A stretch of 19,843 bases of DNA from UBA4459 sp036351335. GTDB lineage: Bacteria > Bacteroidota > Bacteroidia > Bacteroidales > F082. The DNA is taken from positions 1-19,843 of the forward strand of contig JAZBOW010000233.1 of assembly GCA_036351335.1 (NCBI GenBank), given 5' to 3'. Under the pieces are notes generated by a model, which saw nothing but the letters and a program-made list of their open reading frames with translations, was not told where the DNA came from and did not search any database. A program made the translations under genes and the position numbers. Below, piece by piece: positions 1 through 7,014 of the stretch. How positions within the stretch are numbered: the first letter of the stretch is position 1; each line of letters starts with the position of its first letter.

Positions 1-1147
1 CTCTAACGTACTCACTTGACGCTTCTTTTCCAAAGTGGTAGTCGACATACAGGTTTTCTGAATACGCGGTAAATCCTTCATGTACCCACATGTCGGCAAT
101 GTCTTTGTAGGTGATGCTGTTGGCAAACCATTCATGACCGGATTCGTGGATGATAATAAAATCAAATTGATCACCCCAACCCGAATGGCTTATATCCCGT
201 CCGCTAAAACCATTTTTCCATCCATTCCCATAGGTTACAGAACTCTGATGTTCCATCCCCGGGTAGGGCACTTCCACCAATTTATAGCTGTCTTCATAAA
301 AAGGGTAGGTGCCAAACCAGTATTCAAAGGCTTCAAGCATCATAGGTACCTGTTTAAAATGTTCTTTGGCTTTTTTAAGGTTGTAACTTAAAACATAATA
401 GTCACAATCTAACGGGCCTTTTTCCCCATCGTAAACTTCTCCGAAATGAACATAGTCGCCAACATTCATATTAACGCAATAATTGTTGATGGGATTTGAC
501 ACGATCCAATGGTAGGTTTTTGTCTTGTCTTTTTTATTCTTTTCTGTTTCTATTAATCTTCCATTTCCCACTGCTATGAGGTCTTTTGGAACCGTAAAAC
601 TCATCAGCATACTGTCTGGTTCATCATACATATGGTCCTTGCACGGCCACCACAAACTGGCGCCATCTCCCTGGCAGGAAGTAGCAAAAAAAGGCTTTCC
701 ATTGTTGTCATAAGTCCATGTTAACACGGCATCCCAGGGTGGGCGTTTGGTTACAAGCGGATTGCCGTGATAGAATAGGGTGATAGAATAAATTTCTCCC
801 AGGATTTGCTTATCCAACAACTCAATGTAGTACACGTTACCAACCCTCCTGAATTTCAGTTTTTTTTCATTCTGAACAACCTGTGAAATAACCATTGGTT
901 CCTGTAAATCAATTTGCATTTGTTGTTGGGATGAAAGCACTTTATAATAGACTGTATTTGACCCACGCAAGGAACTGTCATAAGGATTGGCTTCAATATC
1001 AAGGTGGTAATAAGTAAGGTCCCACCATTCACGCTCTGGTGTGATCGAGCCGCGTAATGAGTCCTGGTGTGTGAAAGAAGGTGTTTGGCCTATCAAACTG
1101 ATGATTGTGAAAGAAAATACAAGAAGAGAAATATTATGTTTCATCAT
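1..1147 (-). CDS. Secreted M1-family zinc metallopeptidase (aminopeptidase N-like), 3' end outside window
   Basis: Only the first 382 codons are in the window; the gene runs off the left edge. The N-terminus (MMKHNISLLVFSFTIISLIG, then Q) looks like a signal peptide, so the enzyme probably acts in the periplasm, at the surface or outside the cell. The M1 zinc site is visible: HESGH at residues 334-338, with the third ligand Glu357 eighteen residues later in WVHEGFTAYSE. The exopeptidase-type motif appears as GMEHQSS, where classical members have GAMEN. The N-terminal part (about 30-230) reads as the beta-sheet domain typical of the family. Two adjacent ATG codons (1147 and 1144) could start it; I took the first. 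It follows the lipoprotein gene by 72 bases on the same strand and may or may not be co-transcribed. Substrate (aminopeptidase or other) cannot be told. Family assignment is firm. Confidence 0.93.
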   Translation of the reverse strand, partial: MMKHNISLLVFSFTIISLIGQTPSFTHQDSLRGSITPEREWWDLTYYHLDIEANPYDSSLRGSNTVYYKVLSSQQQMQIDLQEPMVISQVVQNEKKLKFRRVGNVYYIELLDKQILGEIYSITLFYHGNPLVTKRPPWDAVLTWTYDNNGKPFFATSCQGDGASLWWPCKDHMYDEPDSMLMSFTVPKDLIAVGNGRLIETEKNKKDKTKTYHWIVSNPINNYCVNMNVGDYVHFGEVYDGEKGPLDCDYYVLSYNLKKAKEHFKQVPMMLEAFEYWFGTYPFYEDSYKLVEVPYPGMEHQSSVTYGNGWKNGFSGRDISHSGWGDQFDFIIIHESGHEWFANSITYKDIADMWVHEGFTAYSENLYVDYHFGKEASSEYVR

Positions 1148-1219
1148 TATCTGTAAAAATTTTCTTCGAAGGTAATGATCATTAAATCATTTAGCATAAA
1201 GAGGACACAAAATCTCTTT

Positions 1220-2239
1220 CTATTTAAATGTTTTTATTAAAAGGAAAATAATGAGTAAGAACACCAATAAGCCTGTTAATACAAACATCCAGTAATTTAC
1301 AATCCTTGATTCAACATGCATCTGATAGTCGCAGAACATAAAAGCCAAATTGTTAACTTTCCAGCTTACACTATTTCCTTTCAATGCCAGTGAATTTGTT
1401 TCGGTAATCAGCCCCGGCATTTCGACGAACTGTTCGTAGTCTTCCAATTCAAATACTTTGTCGAAGAATTGTACCTTTAGATTGAATTCCACGAATAAGC
1501 CTGGCGCTTCTGTTTTTAAATTCAGGATATGCTGGTTGCCGGTCCATTCAGACAAGTAATCAATAAATATTTCCGGTGAATCAAACTCCCACTCATTTAC
1601 TTTTGTCAATATACTATCCTGATATATTCGTACGATTTTTGGATTGACAGAAGGATCTTTTAATTTATTTAGACCACCTTCCAGAATTTGTGTGATTTCT
1701 TCAGTTATTGATTTAGCAAGGAATTCCAATGCCTTTTCACCAACTTCATTAGCTATAGTGCTATCCGCTGTTGTTTTTGGCAATTTTTCATTGTTTAACC
1801 ATTGCAGATCTTCCGGGCTCAGGAATTTATTAAAATCTAATGAAGTGAATGGGTTTGTTGCTTTGATTACTTCATCAAACCTAAGGTATGAGTAGAAAAA
1901 TCCAAATCTTTTATTCACTTCAATAGTTCTGTCTAACTGACGCATCCACCCGGTATCAGTTCGCATTTCTTTATTTAATAAATCACTATTGGTATACGTT
2001 TTTGTGTACGTAACATACAAACTTGAGTCAATTGAATCACGTTTAAGTTCTATGAGCCAACTATCATCAATGGGATAGGGGAGGTCTTTTTTGAATAAGT
2101 CGGCAGAATCACCTGTAATAGTTATTATTCGAGTAAACGAACCATCTTCGTTAACTTTGGTTGTTACTGATATTTCGCGACAGGCACTAAACGTAAACAA
2201 AACAATTAACAGGGCCAATACGAAGTGTTGTGTTTTCAT
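1220..2239 (-). CDS. Putative lipoprotein with C-terminal membrane helix, third gene of ECF sigma operon
   Basis: Function not recognised. The 339-residue protein starts with a signal peptide ending in a lipobox-like FSAC (Cys20), so it is probably lipidated. The last ~25 residues (about 316-336) form a strong hydrophobic helix followed by KTFK. This would anchor the C-terminus in a membrane with a lysine-rich cytoplasmic end. The middle is a soluble, acidic, probably periplasmic region of about 290 residues with no catalytic motif I can name. It begins 10 bases after the anti-sigma gene, in the order sigma, anti-sigma, lipoprotein, so it may be a sensor, a partner of the anti-sigma factor or a target of the sigma factor; that is inference. 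Carrying both a lipid anchor and a C-terminal helix is unusual and would keep it in the inner membrane. Confidence 0.75.
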   Translation of the reverse strand: MKTQHFVLALLIVLFTFSACREISVTTKVNEDGSFTRIITITGDSADLFKKDLPYPIDDSWLIELKRDSIDSSLYVTYTKTYTNSDLLNKEMRTDTGWMRQLDRTIEVNKRFGFFYSYLRFDEVIKATNPFTSLDFNKFLSPEDLQWLNNEKLPKTTADSTIANEVGEKALEFLAKSITEEITQILEGGLNKLKDPSVNPKIVRIYQDSILTKVNEWEFDSPEIFIDYLSEWTGNQHILNLKTEAPGLFVEFNLKVQFFDKVFELEDYEQFVEMPGLITETNSLALKGNSVSWKVNNLAFMFCDYQMHVESRIVNYWMFVLTGLLVFLLIIFLLIKTFK

Positions 2240-2249
2240 GACAATTTTA

Positions 2250-2852
2250 TTAATGTGATGATTTATTGAAAGCAGGTTTTATTGAGCCGTCTTTATTCAT
2301 GTAACGCTGCAAGTCACTAAAAGTAAAATTGGAGTTTTTAATACTTTTTAAACCAAATAGTGCCGACGCTTTTGCCAAACTAAAACCATGATGCTCCGAA
2401 TTGAAAAAAAAATCTGCATTGGCCAAAGTAACCTTGTTGATAGCGTGTCTTTCCTGTTGATGAGGCGTATGTTGTACTTTGCTTATTCTTAATTCAAGTT
2501 GTTGTACTTTGCTTAATACCAAATATTGTTCAGTTCCAAGAGTAAAAAACAGGGCAACAACTGCTGCAGCTAAAATGCGTACCATATTTCTGTAATTGAT
2601 GCTGATAATAGCAGCTTTCTGAGACTGTTTAGGAATAGAACTCATAATTAGATCAGTTAGTTCCTCTGGCTTATCCAAAACAGGTTCCCATTGCTGAATT
2701 TTATGCAACAAGTGGTATGTTTCTGAAGCTTCTGTATAATAGAAGCTACATTCAGCACAATCATTTATATGCTTTTGTTCTTGTAAGCTAAGCTTTACCC
2801 CTTTTTCTAAATACAATTCGTCTATTTTGTGTTGAAGTTTTTTACAGTCCAT
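2250..2852 (-). CDS. Membrane-anchored zinc-type anti-sigma factor
   Basis: A 200-residue protein encoded 2 bases downstream of an ECF sigma gene. The N-terminal cytoplasmic part has the zinc anti-sigma signature H28-x3-C32-x2-C35 (HINDCAEC), with a further Cys at position 3, as in the ZAS/zf-HC2 fold. A single membrane helix spans about residues 90-106, followed by a periplasmic part of ~90 residues that starts with a short repeat (SKVQQ/SKVQH). By family knowledge the N-terminal domain holds the sigma factor inactive at the membrane until a signal releases it. The coupled position supports this. Translation probably depends on the preceding sigma gene, because a full AGGAGG lies just before the ATG and inside the end of the sigma coding sequence. 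Signal unknown. Confidence 0.85.
   Translation of the reverse strand: MDCKKLQHKIDELYLEKGVKLSLQEQKHINDCAECSFYYTEASETYHLLHKIQQWEPVLDKPEELTDLIMSSIPKQSQKAAIISINYRNMVRILAAAVVALFFTLGTEQYLVLSKVQQLELRISKVQHTPHQQERHAINKVTLANADFFFNSEHHGFSLAKASALFGLKSIKNSNFTFSDLQRYMNKDGSIKPAFNKSSH
2471..2515. repeat. Two 15-base direct repeats, 30 bases apart, inside the anti-sigma gene
   Basis: GTTGTACTTTGCTTA occurs at 2471-2485 and again at 2501-2515, exactly 30 bases (10 codons) apart and in frame. On the coding (minus) strand they give SKVQQ and SKVQH just after the membrane helix. This looks like a small in-frame duplication extending the juxtamembrane helix; no larger array is present. Confidence 0.6.
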
Positions 2853-2854
2853 AC

Positions 2855-3418
2855 TTACCTCCTTTCGTAATCCAATATTGCAACTAACTTTTGTTTAATT
2901 ATTTTACGGGCATGATACAAATTGCTCTTCACCGTTATAGCAGAAATATCTAATATCTCCTGTACCTCTTCCGAATCCTTCCCTTGCAGGTCTCTTAATA
3001 CAAATACCAACTTTTGTTTTTCAGGTAGCCTGTCAGCCAGATATTTAATCAATTCTCCCAGTTGTTTATTCTCGAAGTCAATGAAAGTATTCGGCTCTGT
3101 AAGATTATTTATTGCATCATTTACTATTGAAAAATCAACTTTCGATTTTTTTTTAATAGCCCTATATCTGTCTATGGCAGTATTTGTAACGACTTTGTAC
3201 ATCCACGTGGTGAATTTCTGTTTGTTGTTAAATGAGTGGATGTTCTTCCAAATTTTAATAAAGCTGTCTTGTACAACATCCTTAGCTTCCTCATCATCAT
3301 ACAAAATTCTGAAAGATAATTTGTACGCGAACAACTGATATTGTTCAACAAGGATCTTAAATGCTGAATGATCGCCCAGCTTAACTTGTTTAATTATATC
3401 ATTTAGTTCAGATCGCAT
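2855..3418 (-). CDS. RNA polymerase sigma-70 factor, ECF subfamily
   Basis: A 187-residue protein of normal ECF length. Region 2 covers about residues 20-88: FRILYDDEEAKDVVQDSFIKIW is the typical 2.1-2.2 segment and TWMYKVVTNTAIDRYR the 2.3-2.4 segment. Region 4 covers about 128-180, with RLPEKQKLVFVLRD and a helix-turn-helix ending in KSNLYHARKIIK. Regions 1 and 3 are absent, as expected for ECF factors. The next gene is a zinc-type anti-sigma factor only 2 bases downstream, so this is a classical sigma/anti-sigma pair. Its regulon is unknown; the lipoprotein that follows is the nearest candidate. I see no TAnnTTTG promoter in the 67 bases upstream, so it may be transcribed from an ECF-type promoter or from the preceding genes. 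Confidence 0.95.
   Translation of the reverse strand: MRSELNDIIKQVKLGDHSAFKILVEQYQLFAYKLSFRILYDDEEAKDVVQDSFIKIWKNIHSFNNKQKFTTWMYKVVTNTAIDRYRAIKKKSKVDFSIVNDAINNLTEPNTFIDFENKQLGELIKYLADRLPEKQKLVFVLRDLQGKDSEEVQEILDISAITVKSNLYHARKIIKQKLVAILDYERR
2858..2863 (-). promoter_or_regulatory. Strong Shine-Dalgarno of the anti-sigma gene, inside the end of the sigma gene
   Basis: On the minus strand AGGAGG lies at 2863-2858, immediately before the sigma stop codon (2857-2855) and 5 bases before the anti-sigma ATG at 2852. Most genes in this window have no such sequence, as is usual for Bacteroidota. A full-consensus site here suggests deliberate, coupled translation that keeps anti-sigma in step with sigma. 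Confidence 0.7.
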
Positions 3419-3485
3419 AAGAGATGAACATTCATATAGTACTATTACGTAGCTAACAAGAAGAAGTCAAATCAGAGGGGAAAAA

Positions 3486-4478
3486 TTAATTGACAGATAT
3501 TTTCCCTGTATAATTGTTTTGATCACTTACGATCGTATATAGATAGATGCCTTTCGGTAAGCTGCTTACATCCCAGCTAATAATTGAATTGCTGTGACCT
3601 TCCAATTCCGCTACCAATTGTCCTCTAACGTCATGTATTTGAATGTGAATAGATTGAGGAACTGCAACGCCATCGATTGAGAATGCAACTTGTTGGTTAG
3701 CAGGATTAGGATAAACTTTTAATTTAATACAATCTGTTGTTTCAATTATTTGGGTGTTAATACATCCACCCCAATTATCAATCAGTACCTGCAGGGAATC
3801 AATGGGGTCAACGCCATCAGCAGCACTTGGAATATTGAAATCAAGATAGAGGTTGTTTACCGGGTCGTTGGCTTGGGCTACCCTGAGAAATGCACCGATG
3901 GATGAAATGCCATCCGCCATGCAGCGGGTGTCGGCTCCCGGTACTTTGGCGCCTTGTAAGGCTTCCATCAGGCGGCAAGCCAATTCACCTTCAGCACGCA
4001 AAAAACGGGCTTCCATTGAATCCAGAATCTGTTGCCCCAATAAAATATTTCCCTGGATGGCATAATTTGGGCCCGTGATATGGTTTTTGTAATTGTCGCA
4101 ATTTGAGCCGGTATAAGCTGCCGATCTTGATGTTTCATCCCTGAAATCAACGATACCGTATTGCCTGATGGTGGGGTTGTTTTGCGCATCGTTTTCTACC
4201 AATGAATCGATAATTTGTTGCGGCGAAAGCCCCATGTTCATCAAACTTCGGGCATATGCCTGGTTGGCTTGTAAATAATAAGCCTGTGAATGGATCACGC
4301 CTACGCCGGGGTGCACATCGCTCAAAATCCTGATACCTTGACTAATGTAGACGCATGATGCGCCTGCACTGCCCACCTCACCGGTAATGGTGTCGATGGC
4401 GCAAATTGAGAATGTGTCCTGTGATTTTATTTGCCAGAAGCAAATTAGAATGATAGATAATAGTATGGTTTTTTTCAT
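3486..4478 (-). CDS. Secreted DUF1028 (Ntn-hydrolase-like) protein with T9SS C-terminal sorting domain
   Basis: I chose the Met at 4478 because it opens a clean signal peptide (MKKTILLSIILICFWQIKSQ); an upstream Met at 4499 would add seven charged residues and overlap the RidA gene. The mature protein (330 residues before cleavage) begins DTFSICAIDTITGEVGSAGA, the start of a DUF1028 domain running to about residue 245. Family knowledge places DUF1028 in the Ntn-hydrolase fold, in which an exposed N-terminal Thr/Ser/Cys is the nucleophile; here a Thr follows the likely cleavage site by one residue. Residues ~250-330 are a Por-secretion sorting domain (KVYPNPAN near its start, KGIYLYTI near its end), predicting export through the type IX system. 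It starts 11 bases after ridA, so the two are probably one transcript. Substrate unknown. Confidence 0.88.
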   Translation of the reverse strand: MKKTILLSIILICFWQIKSQDTFSICAIDTITGEVGSAGASCVYISQGIRILSDVHPGVGVIHSQAYYLQANQAYARSLMNMGLSPQQIIDSLVENDAQNNPTIRQYGIVDFRDETSRSAAYTGSNCDNYKNHITGPNYAIQGNILLGQQILDSMEARFLRAEGELACRLMEALQGAKVPGADTRCMADGISSIGAFLRVAQANDPVNNLYLDFNIPSAADGVDPIDSLQVLIDNWGGCINTQIIETTDCIKLKVYPNPANQQVAFSIDGVAVPQSIHIQIHDVRGQLVAELEGHSNSIISWDVSSLPKGIYLYTIVSDQNNYTGKISVN

Positions 4479-4489
4479 ATCTGATTTTT

Positions 4490-4876
4490 TTATTCGCAAA
4501 TGGCTGAGAATTCTATTTCTATTAAAGTGTCCGCAGTTACAAGTTTTGAAACTTCTACCATCGTGGATGCGGGCCTTATGTCTTTAAAGAACTCGCCATG
4601 GGCCCGGCCAATTTCTTCCCATTGGGAAATATCAGTTACATACATTCGGGTTCTGATTACATTTTCCAGTGAACAACCCAGTTGTTTTAATGCCTTTTCA
4701 GCCTTTTGGATGATAAATTTGGTTTGCATGTAAGGATCATCCTTACCCACAAGTTTGCCTTCCTCATCATAGGCAATGGTGCCAGCTACTTCAACAATAT
4801 GGCCCATTTTAACAGCACGGGAATAGCCTACTATATCTTCCCATTTTACGCCTGACGAAACTCTCTTGATTTCCAT
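4490..4876 (-). CDS. RidA family (YjgF/YER057c/UK114) protein
   Basis: A 128-residue cytoplasmic protein of the usual length for this trimeric family. Conserved features are the late IRPASTMVEV segment with Arg101, equivalent to the substrate-binding Arg105 of E. coli RidA, and the final IEIEFSAI strand. Archetypal RidA hydrolyses reactive enamine/imine intermediates from amino-acid dehydratases; other subfamilies have different or unknown roles, and I cannot tell which this is. I chose the Met at 4876 (MEIKRVSSG). The reading frame stays open to 4945, but that extension runs into a hairpin terminator and gives a non-family hydrophobic leader. It is followed at 11 bases by the secreted DUF1028 gene. 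The pairing of the two families is worth noting, although one product is cytoplasmic and the other exported. Confidence 0.92.
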   Translation of the reverse strand: MEIKRVSSGVKWEDIVGYSRAVKMGHIVEVAGTIAYDEEGKLVGKDDPYMQTKFIIQKAEKALKQLGCSLENVIRTRMYVTDISQWEEIGRAHGEFFKDIRPASTMVEVSKLVTADTLIEIEFSAICE

Positions 4877-4933
4877 TGGTTTTTTATAAGATTTTGCGTG
4901 AATAAAAGTAATGATAATTCCCCTTAAAATAAG

Positions 4934-4964
4934 AAAAGCGAACACTTCTCAGTATTCGCTTTTT
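4934..4964 (-). terminator. Strong hairpin terminator ending the ser operon
   Basis: A 13-bp stem (4934-4946 paired with 4951-4963, one G-U wobble) closes on a 4-base loop at 4947-4950. A T-rich run follows on the minus strand and a TTTTT run on the plus strand. It lies between the winged-helix-like gene (stop at 4983) and ridA (start at 4876), so it probably ends the serC-serA transcript. It also argues against the longer ridA start. Confidence 0.8.
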
Positions 4965-4982
4965 AAATATTTGTTTGAATGC

Positions 4983-5159
4983 TTATTTTGCCGCGTAAAA
5001 ACAGCGTTTAGGTGAATCGATCAGACCTTCCGTTTTGAGGGTTTTGATGGCTTTATCAACTTCCTTTTTGTCGAGTCCGCTTATTTCAGCAATTTCACCA
5101 CCCTTTAAAGGCTGATCAGATTTCTTTAAGGTAGCAAGTACTTTGTCTTTAGCTTCCAT
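4983..5159 (-). CDS. Small winged-helix-like DNA-binding protein (58 aa)
   Basis: A short gene, MEAKDKVLATLKKSDQPLKG onward and ending in CFYAAK. The pattern of a first helix (DKVLATLKKS), a turn, GGEIAEISGLDKKEVDKAIKTL as helix-turn-helix, and EGLIDSPKRCFYAA as a short wing fits a minimal winged helix of the kind found in transcription regulators and archaeal-type small HTH proteins. It starts 16 bases after the DUF1015 stop codon and lies just before the operon terminator, so it belongs to the serine operon. It could be an operon regulator, but proteins this small can also act as protein-protein modules. There is no strong Shine-Dalgarno. That it is a real gene is supported by position, coding quality and the terminator that follows. 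Confidence 0.82.
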   Translation of the reverse strand: MEAKDKVLATLKKSDQPLKGGEIAEISGLDKKEVDKAIKTLKTEGLIDSPKRCFYAAK

Positions 5160-5175
5160 TTAATTGAAATTAAAA

Positions 5176-6423
5176 TTAGTCCAATTCATGCACCACCAAA
5201 CCTGATCTTAATTTAGGTTCGAACCAGGTAGTTTTCGGTGGCATGATCATGTCGTTATCAGCAATGTCAATCAACTGCTGCATGCTCACGGGGTACAGGG
5301 CAAATGCTACTTTCATTTCTCCACTATCCACACGTTTCTTTAGCTCACCCAATCCGCGGATACCACCCACGAAATCAATACGTTTTGAACGCCTTAAATC
5401 CTGGATATCCAACAAAGGATCCAGCACCTGATCGGTAAGAATGGTAACATCCAGCACACCTATGGGATCATTGTCGTTGTAAGTGTCATTTTTTGCTGTT
5501 AAAGAATACCATTTACCTTCGAGGTACATCGAAAAGTTATGCAAAGCATCAGGTTTATAAATGTCAGTACCTTTTTCAACTACTTCAAATCCTTTTTTCA
5601 GCTTTTCGATAAATTCTCCGGCGGTATAACCATTCAGGTCTTTCACCACCCGGTTGTAATCGATGATGGTCAATTGGTTGTCAGGAAAGTGAACTGCAAG
5701 GAAATAATTGTATTCTTCATTTCCTGTATGATTTGGGTTGTTCTGTGCTTTTTCATTTCCTACCAGAGCCGCAGCAGCGGTCCGGTGATGCCCATCGGCA
5801 ACGTAAGTGGCAGGTAGTTCATCAAATAATTCGATAATCCTATTGATCTTTTTTTTATCGCGCAACACCCAAAAATGATGCCCCACGCCGTCATCGGCTG
5901 TAAAGTTATAATCGGCTTCGTTCGCATTGACATAAGACGCTACGATATTGTCGATCTCTTTAACTGCCGGGTAACTAAAAAATACCGGTTCCATATTCGC
6001 ATTGGTAACACGTACATGTTTCATCCGGTCTTCTTCTTTATCGGGTCTAGTAAGTTCGTGTTTCTTGATCATATTGTTCATATAATCGTCAACACTGGCA
6101 CAACCCACAATACCATACTGGGTTTTACCGAACATGGTTTGGGCATATATATAAAGGTATTCTTCTTCGTCAGCAATCAGCCAGCCGGATTTTTTAAATT
6201 TTTTAAAATTCTCACTGGCTTTATTGTACACTTCCTGACTGTAATGGTCAATACTTTCTTCCAGGTCAATTTCAGGTTTGATGATGTGTAGCAGTGAATA
6301 TTTATTGCCTGAAGCTTCTTCTCGAGCTTCTTCAGAATTCAATACGTCATAGGGTCTTGAGGCCAACTCCTTTACTATTTCTGAGGGAGGACGTAAGCCT
6401 TTAAATGCTTTTAATGTTGCCAT
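5176..6423 (-). CDS. DUF1015 (COG4198) protein in serine biosynthesis operon
   Basis: A 415-residue soluble protein matching the DUF1015 family over its whole length. Landmarks are FKGLRPP near the start, RPYDVLNSEEA (23-33), the highly conserved VADGHHRTAAA (D210-G-H-H-R214) in the middle, and TTWFEPKLRSGLVVHEL at the C-terminus. No signal peptide or membrane helix. The biochemical function is not established to my knowledge. The gene lies in the serC-serA transcript, and from memory this neighbourhood recurs in other bacteria, suggesting a role in serine or phosphoserine metabolism. The DGHHR motif recalls the DGHxR-type motif of the ParB/sulfiredoxin-fold free-serine kinase SerK of archaea; this resemblance is my inference and is not evidence of the reaction. 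It starts 12 bases after the four-helix-bundle gene. Confidence 0.9.
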   Translation of the reverse strand: MATLKAFKGLRPPSEIVKELASRPYDVLNSEEAREEASGNKYSLLHIIKPEIDLEESIDHYSQEVYNKASENFKKFKKSGWLIADEEEYLYIYAQTMFGKTQYGIVGCASVDDYMNNMIKKHELTRPDKEEDRMKHVRVTNANMEPVFFSYPAVKEIDNIVASYVNANEADYNFTADDGVGHHFWVLRDKKKINRIIELFDELPATYVADGHHRTAAAALVGNEKAQNNPNHTGNEEYNYFLAVHFPDNQLTIIDYNRVVKDLNGYTAGEFIEKLKKGFEVVEKGTDIYKPDALHNFSMYLEGKWYSLTAKNDTYNDNDPIGVLDVTILTDQVLDPLLDIQDLRRSKRIDFVGGIRGLGELKKRVDSGEMKVAFALYPVSMQQLIDIADNDMIMPPKTTWFEPKLRSGLVVHELD

Positions 6424-6435
6424 ATTTAAATCTGT

Positions 6436-6921
6436 TTAAATATCATCGTCATAGTGGTTTCCAGTATCTTGTTCTTCATGATGATCATCATGCTGGTTGC
6501 CATGCGAGTTGCCGTTATTGCTGTATCCATGTGATCGTTGCAATGAGGAGATCAAAGCGCCGATCATTTTTGTCATTTCCATCAAAATGCCTCTCGACTC
6601 TTCTTCATAAGTGTCAGAAAGTAAACCGGCATTATGAGAAATAGTGGTGTATACCATACATTCCCGGATAGCGCTTTTTGCCATTTTCAGGTAATATACA
6701 AACTGGCTTTTATTTCTTGACGAGCCTTCGGCTATGTTCAACGCGATGTTTCTTGCCGACATATTAAAACGGGCTGCCAGGTTTGAGTTATTATTTTCAG
6801 GAAATAGAATGGTCGCATCCTGAAGCCAGTTGATGTAAGTAAGAGATTTGTGATAGATTCTCAAGTCTTCAAATCTAAAAAATGTCCCTGTCTGTTCTTT
6901 CTTTTCGCTTTCGTTGTTCAT
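6436..6921 (-). CDS. Four-helix-bundle protein (23S rRNA-intervening-sequence protein family, TIGR02436-like) with His/Asp-rich tail
   Basis: A 161-residue protein. FRFEDLRIYHKSL near the start, AARFNMSARNIALNIAEGSS in the middle and YYLKMAKSAIRECMVY are the hallmarks of the small four-helix-bundle family named after proteins found in 23S rRNA intervening sequences; no rRNA is present here. The family's function is unclear; related Avd proteins bind nucleic acid. The last ~32 residues form an unusual low-complexity tail with 6 His and 6 Asp (NQHDDHHEEQDTGNHYDDD), possibly metal-binding. A GTG at 6930 is an alternative start, but the ATG at 6921 is preferred. It sits inside the ser operon: 93 bases after serA and 12 bases before DUF1015. 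Its link to serine metabolism is doubtful; it may be a passenger gene. Confidence 0.87.
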   Translation of the reverse strand: MNNESEKKEQTGTFFRFEDLRIYHKSLTYINWLQDATILFPENNNSNLAARFNMSARNIALNIAEGSSRNKSQFVYYLKMAKSAIRECMVYTTISHNAGLLSDTYEEESRGILMEMTKMIGALISSLQRSHGYSNNGNSHGNQHDDHHEEQDTGNHYDDDI

Positions 6922-7014
6922 GATCTTCACAAAATTTTAATGTAGTAAGTGGTTTTGTCTATTTTAAAATAATACCGGTAAAATACACAAGTGGAACGTA
7001 TCGTAAAACGCGGC

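Noticed and set aside
1148..1219. Palindromic AATGATCATT and nearby ATCATTT between the lipoprotein and M1 peptidase genes.
   Set aside because: Short AT-rich symmetry with no matching known operator and no T run; not enough to call a regulatory site.
4877..4945. Longer RidA reading frame starting at 4945.
   Set aside because: It would run through the hairpin terminator and add a hydrophobic leader unlike RidA proteins; the Met at 4876 matches the family start.
5539..6291. Long open frames on the plus strand opposite the DUF1015 gene.
   Set aside because: They are antisense shadows of a well-supported coding gene, with no family resemblance or promoter.
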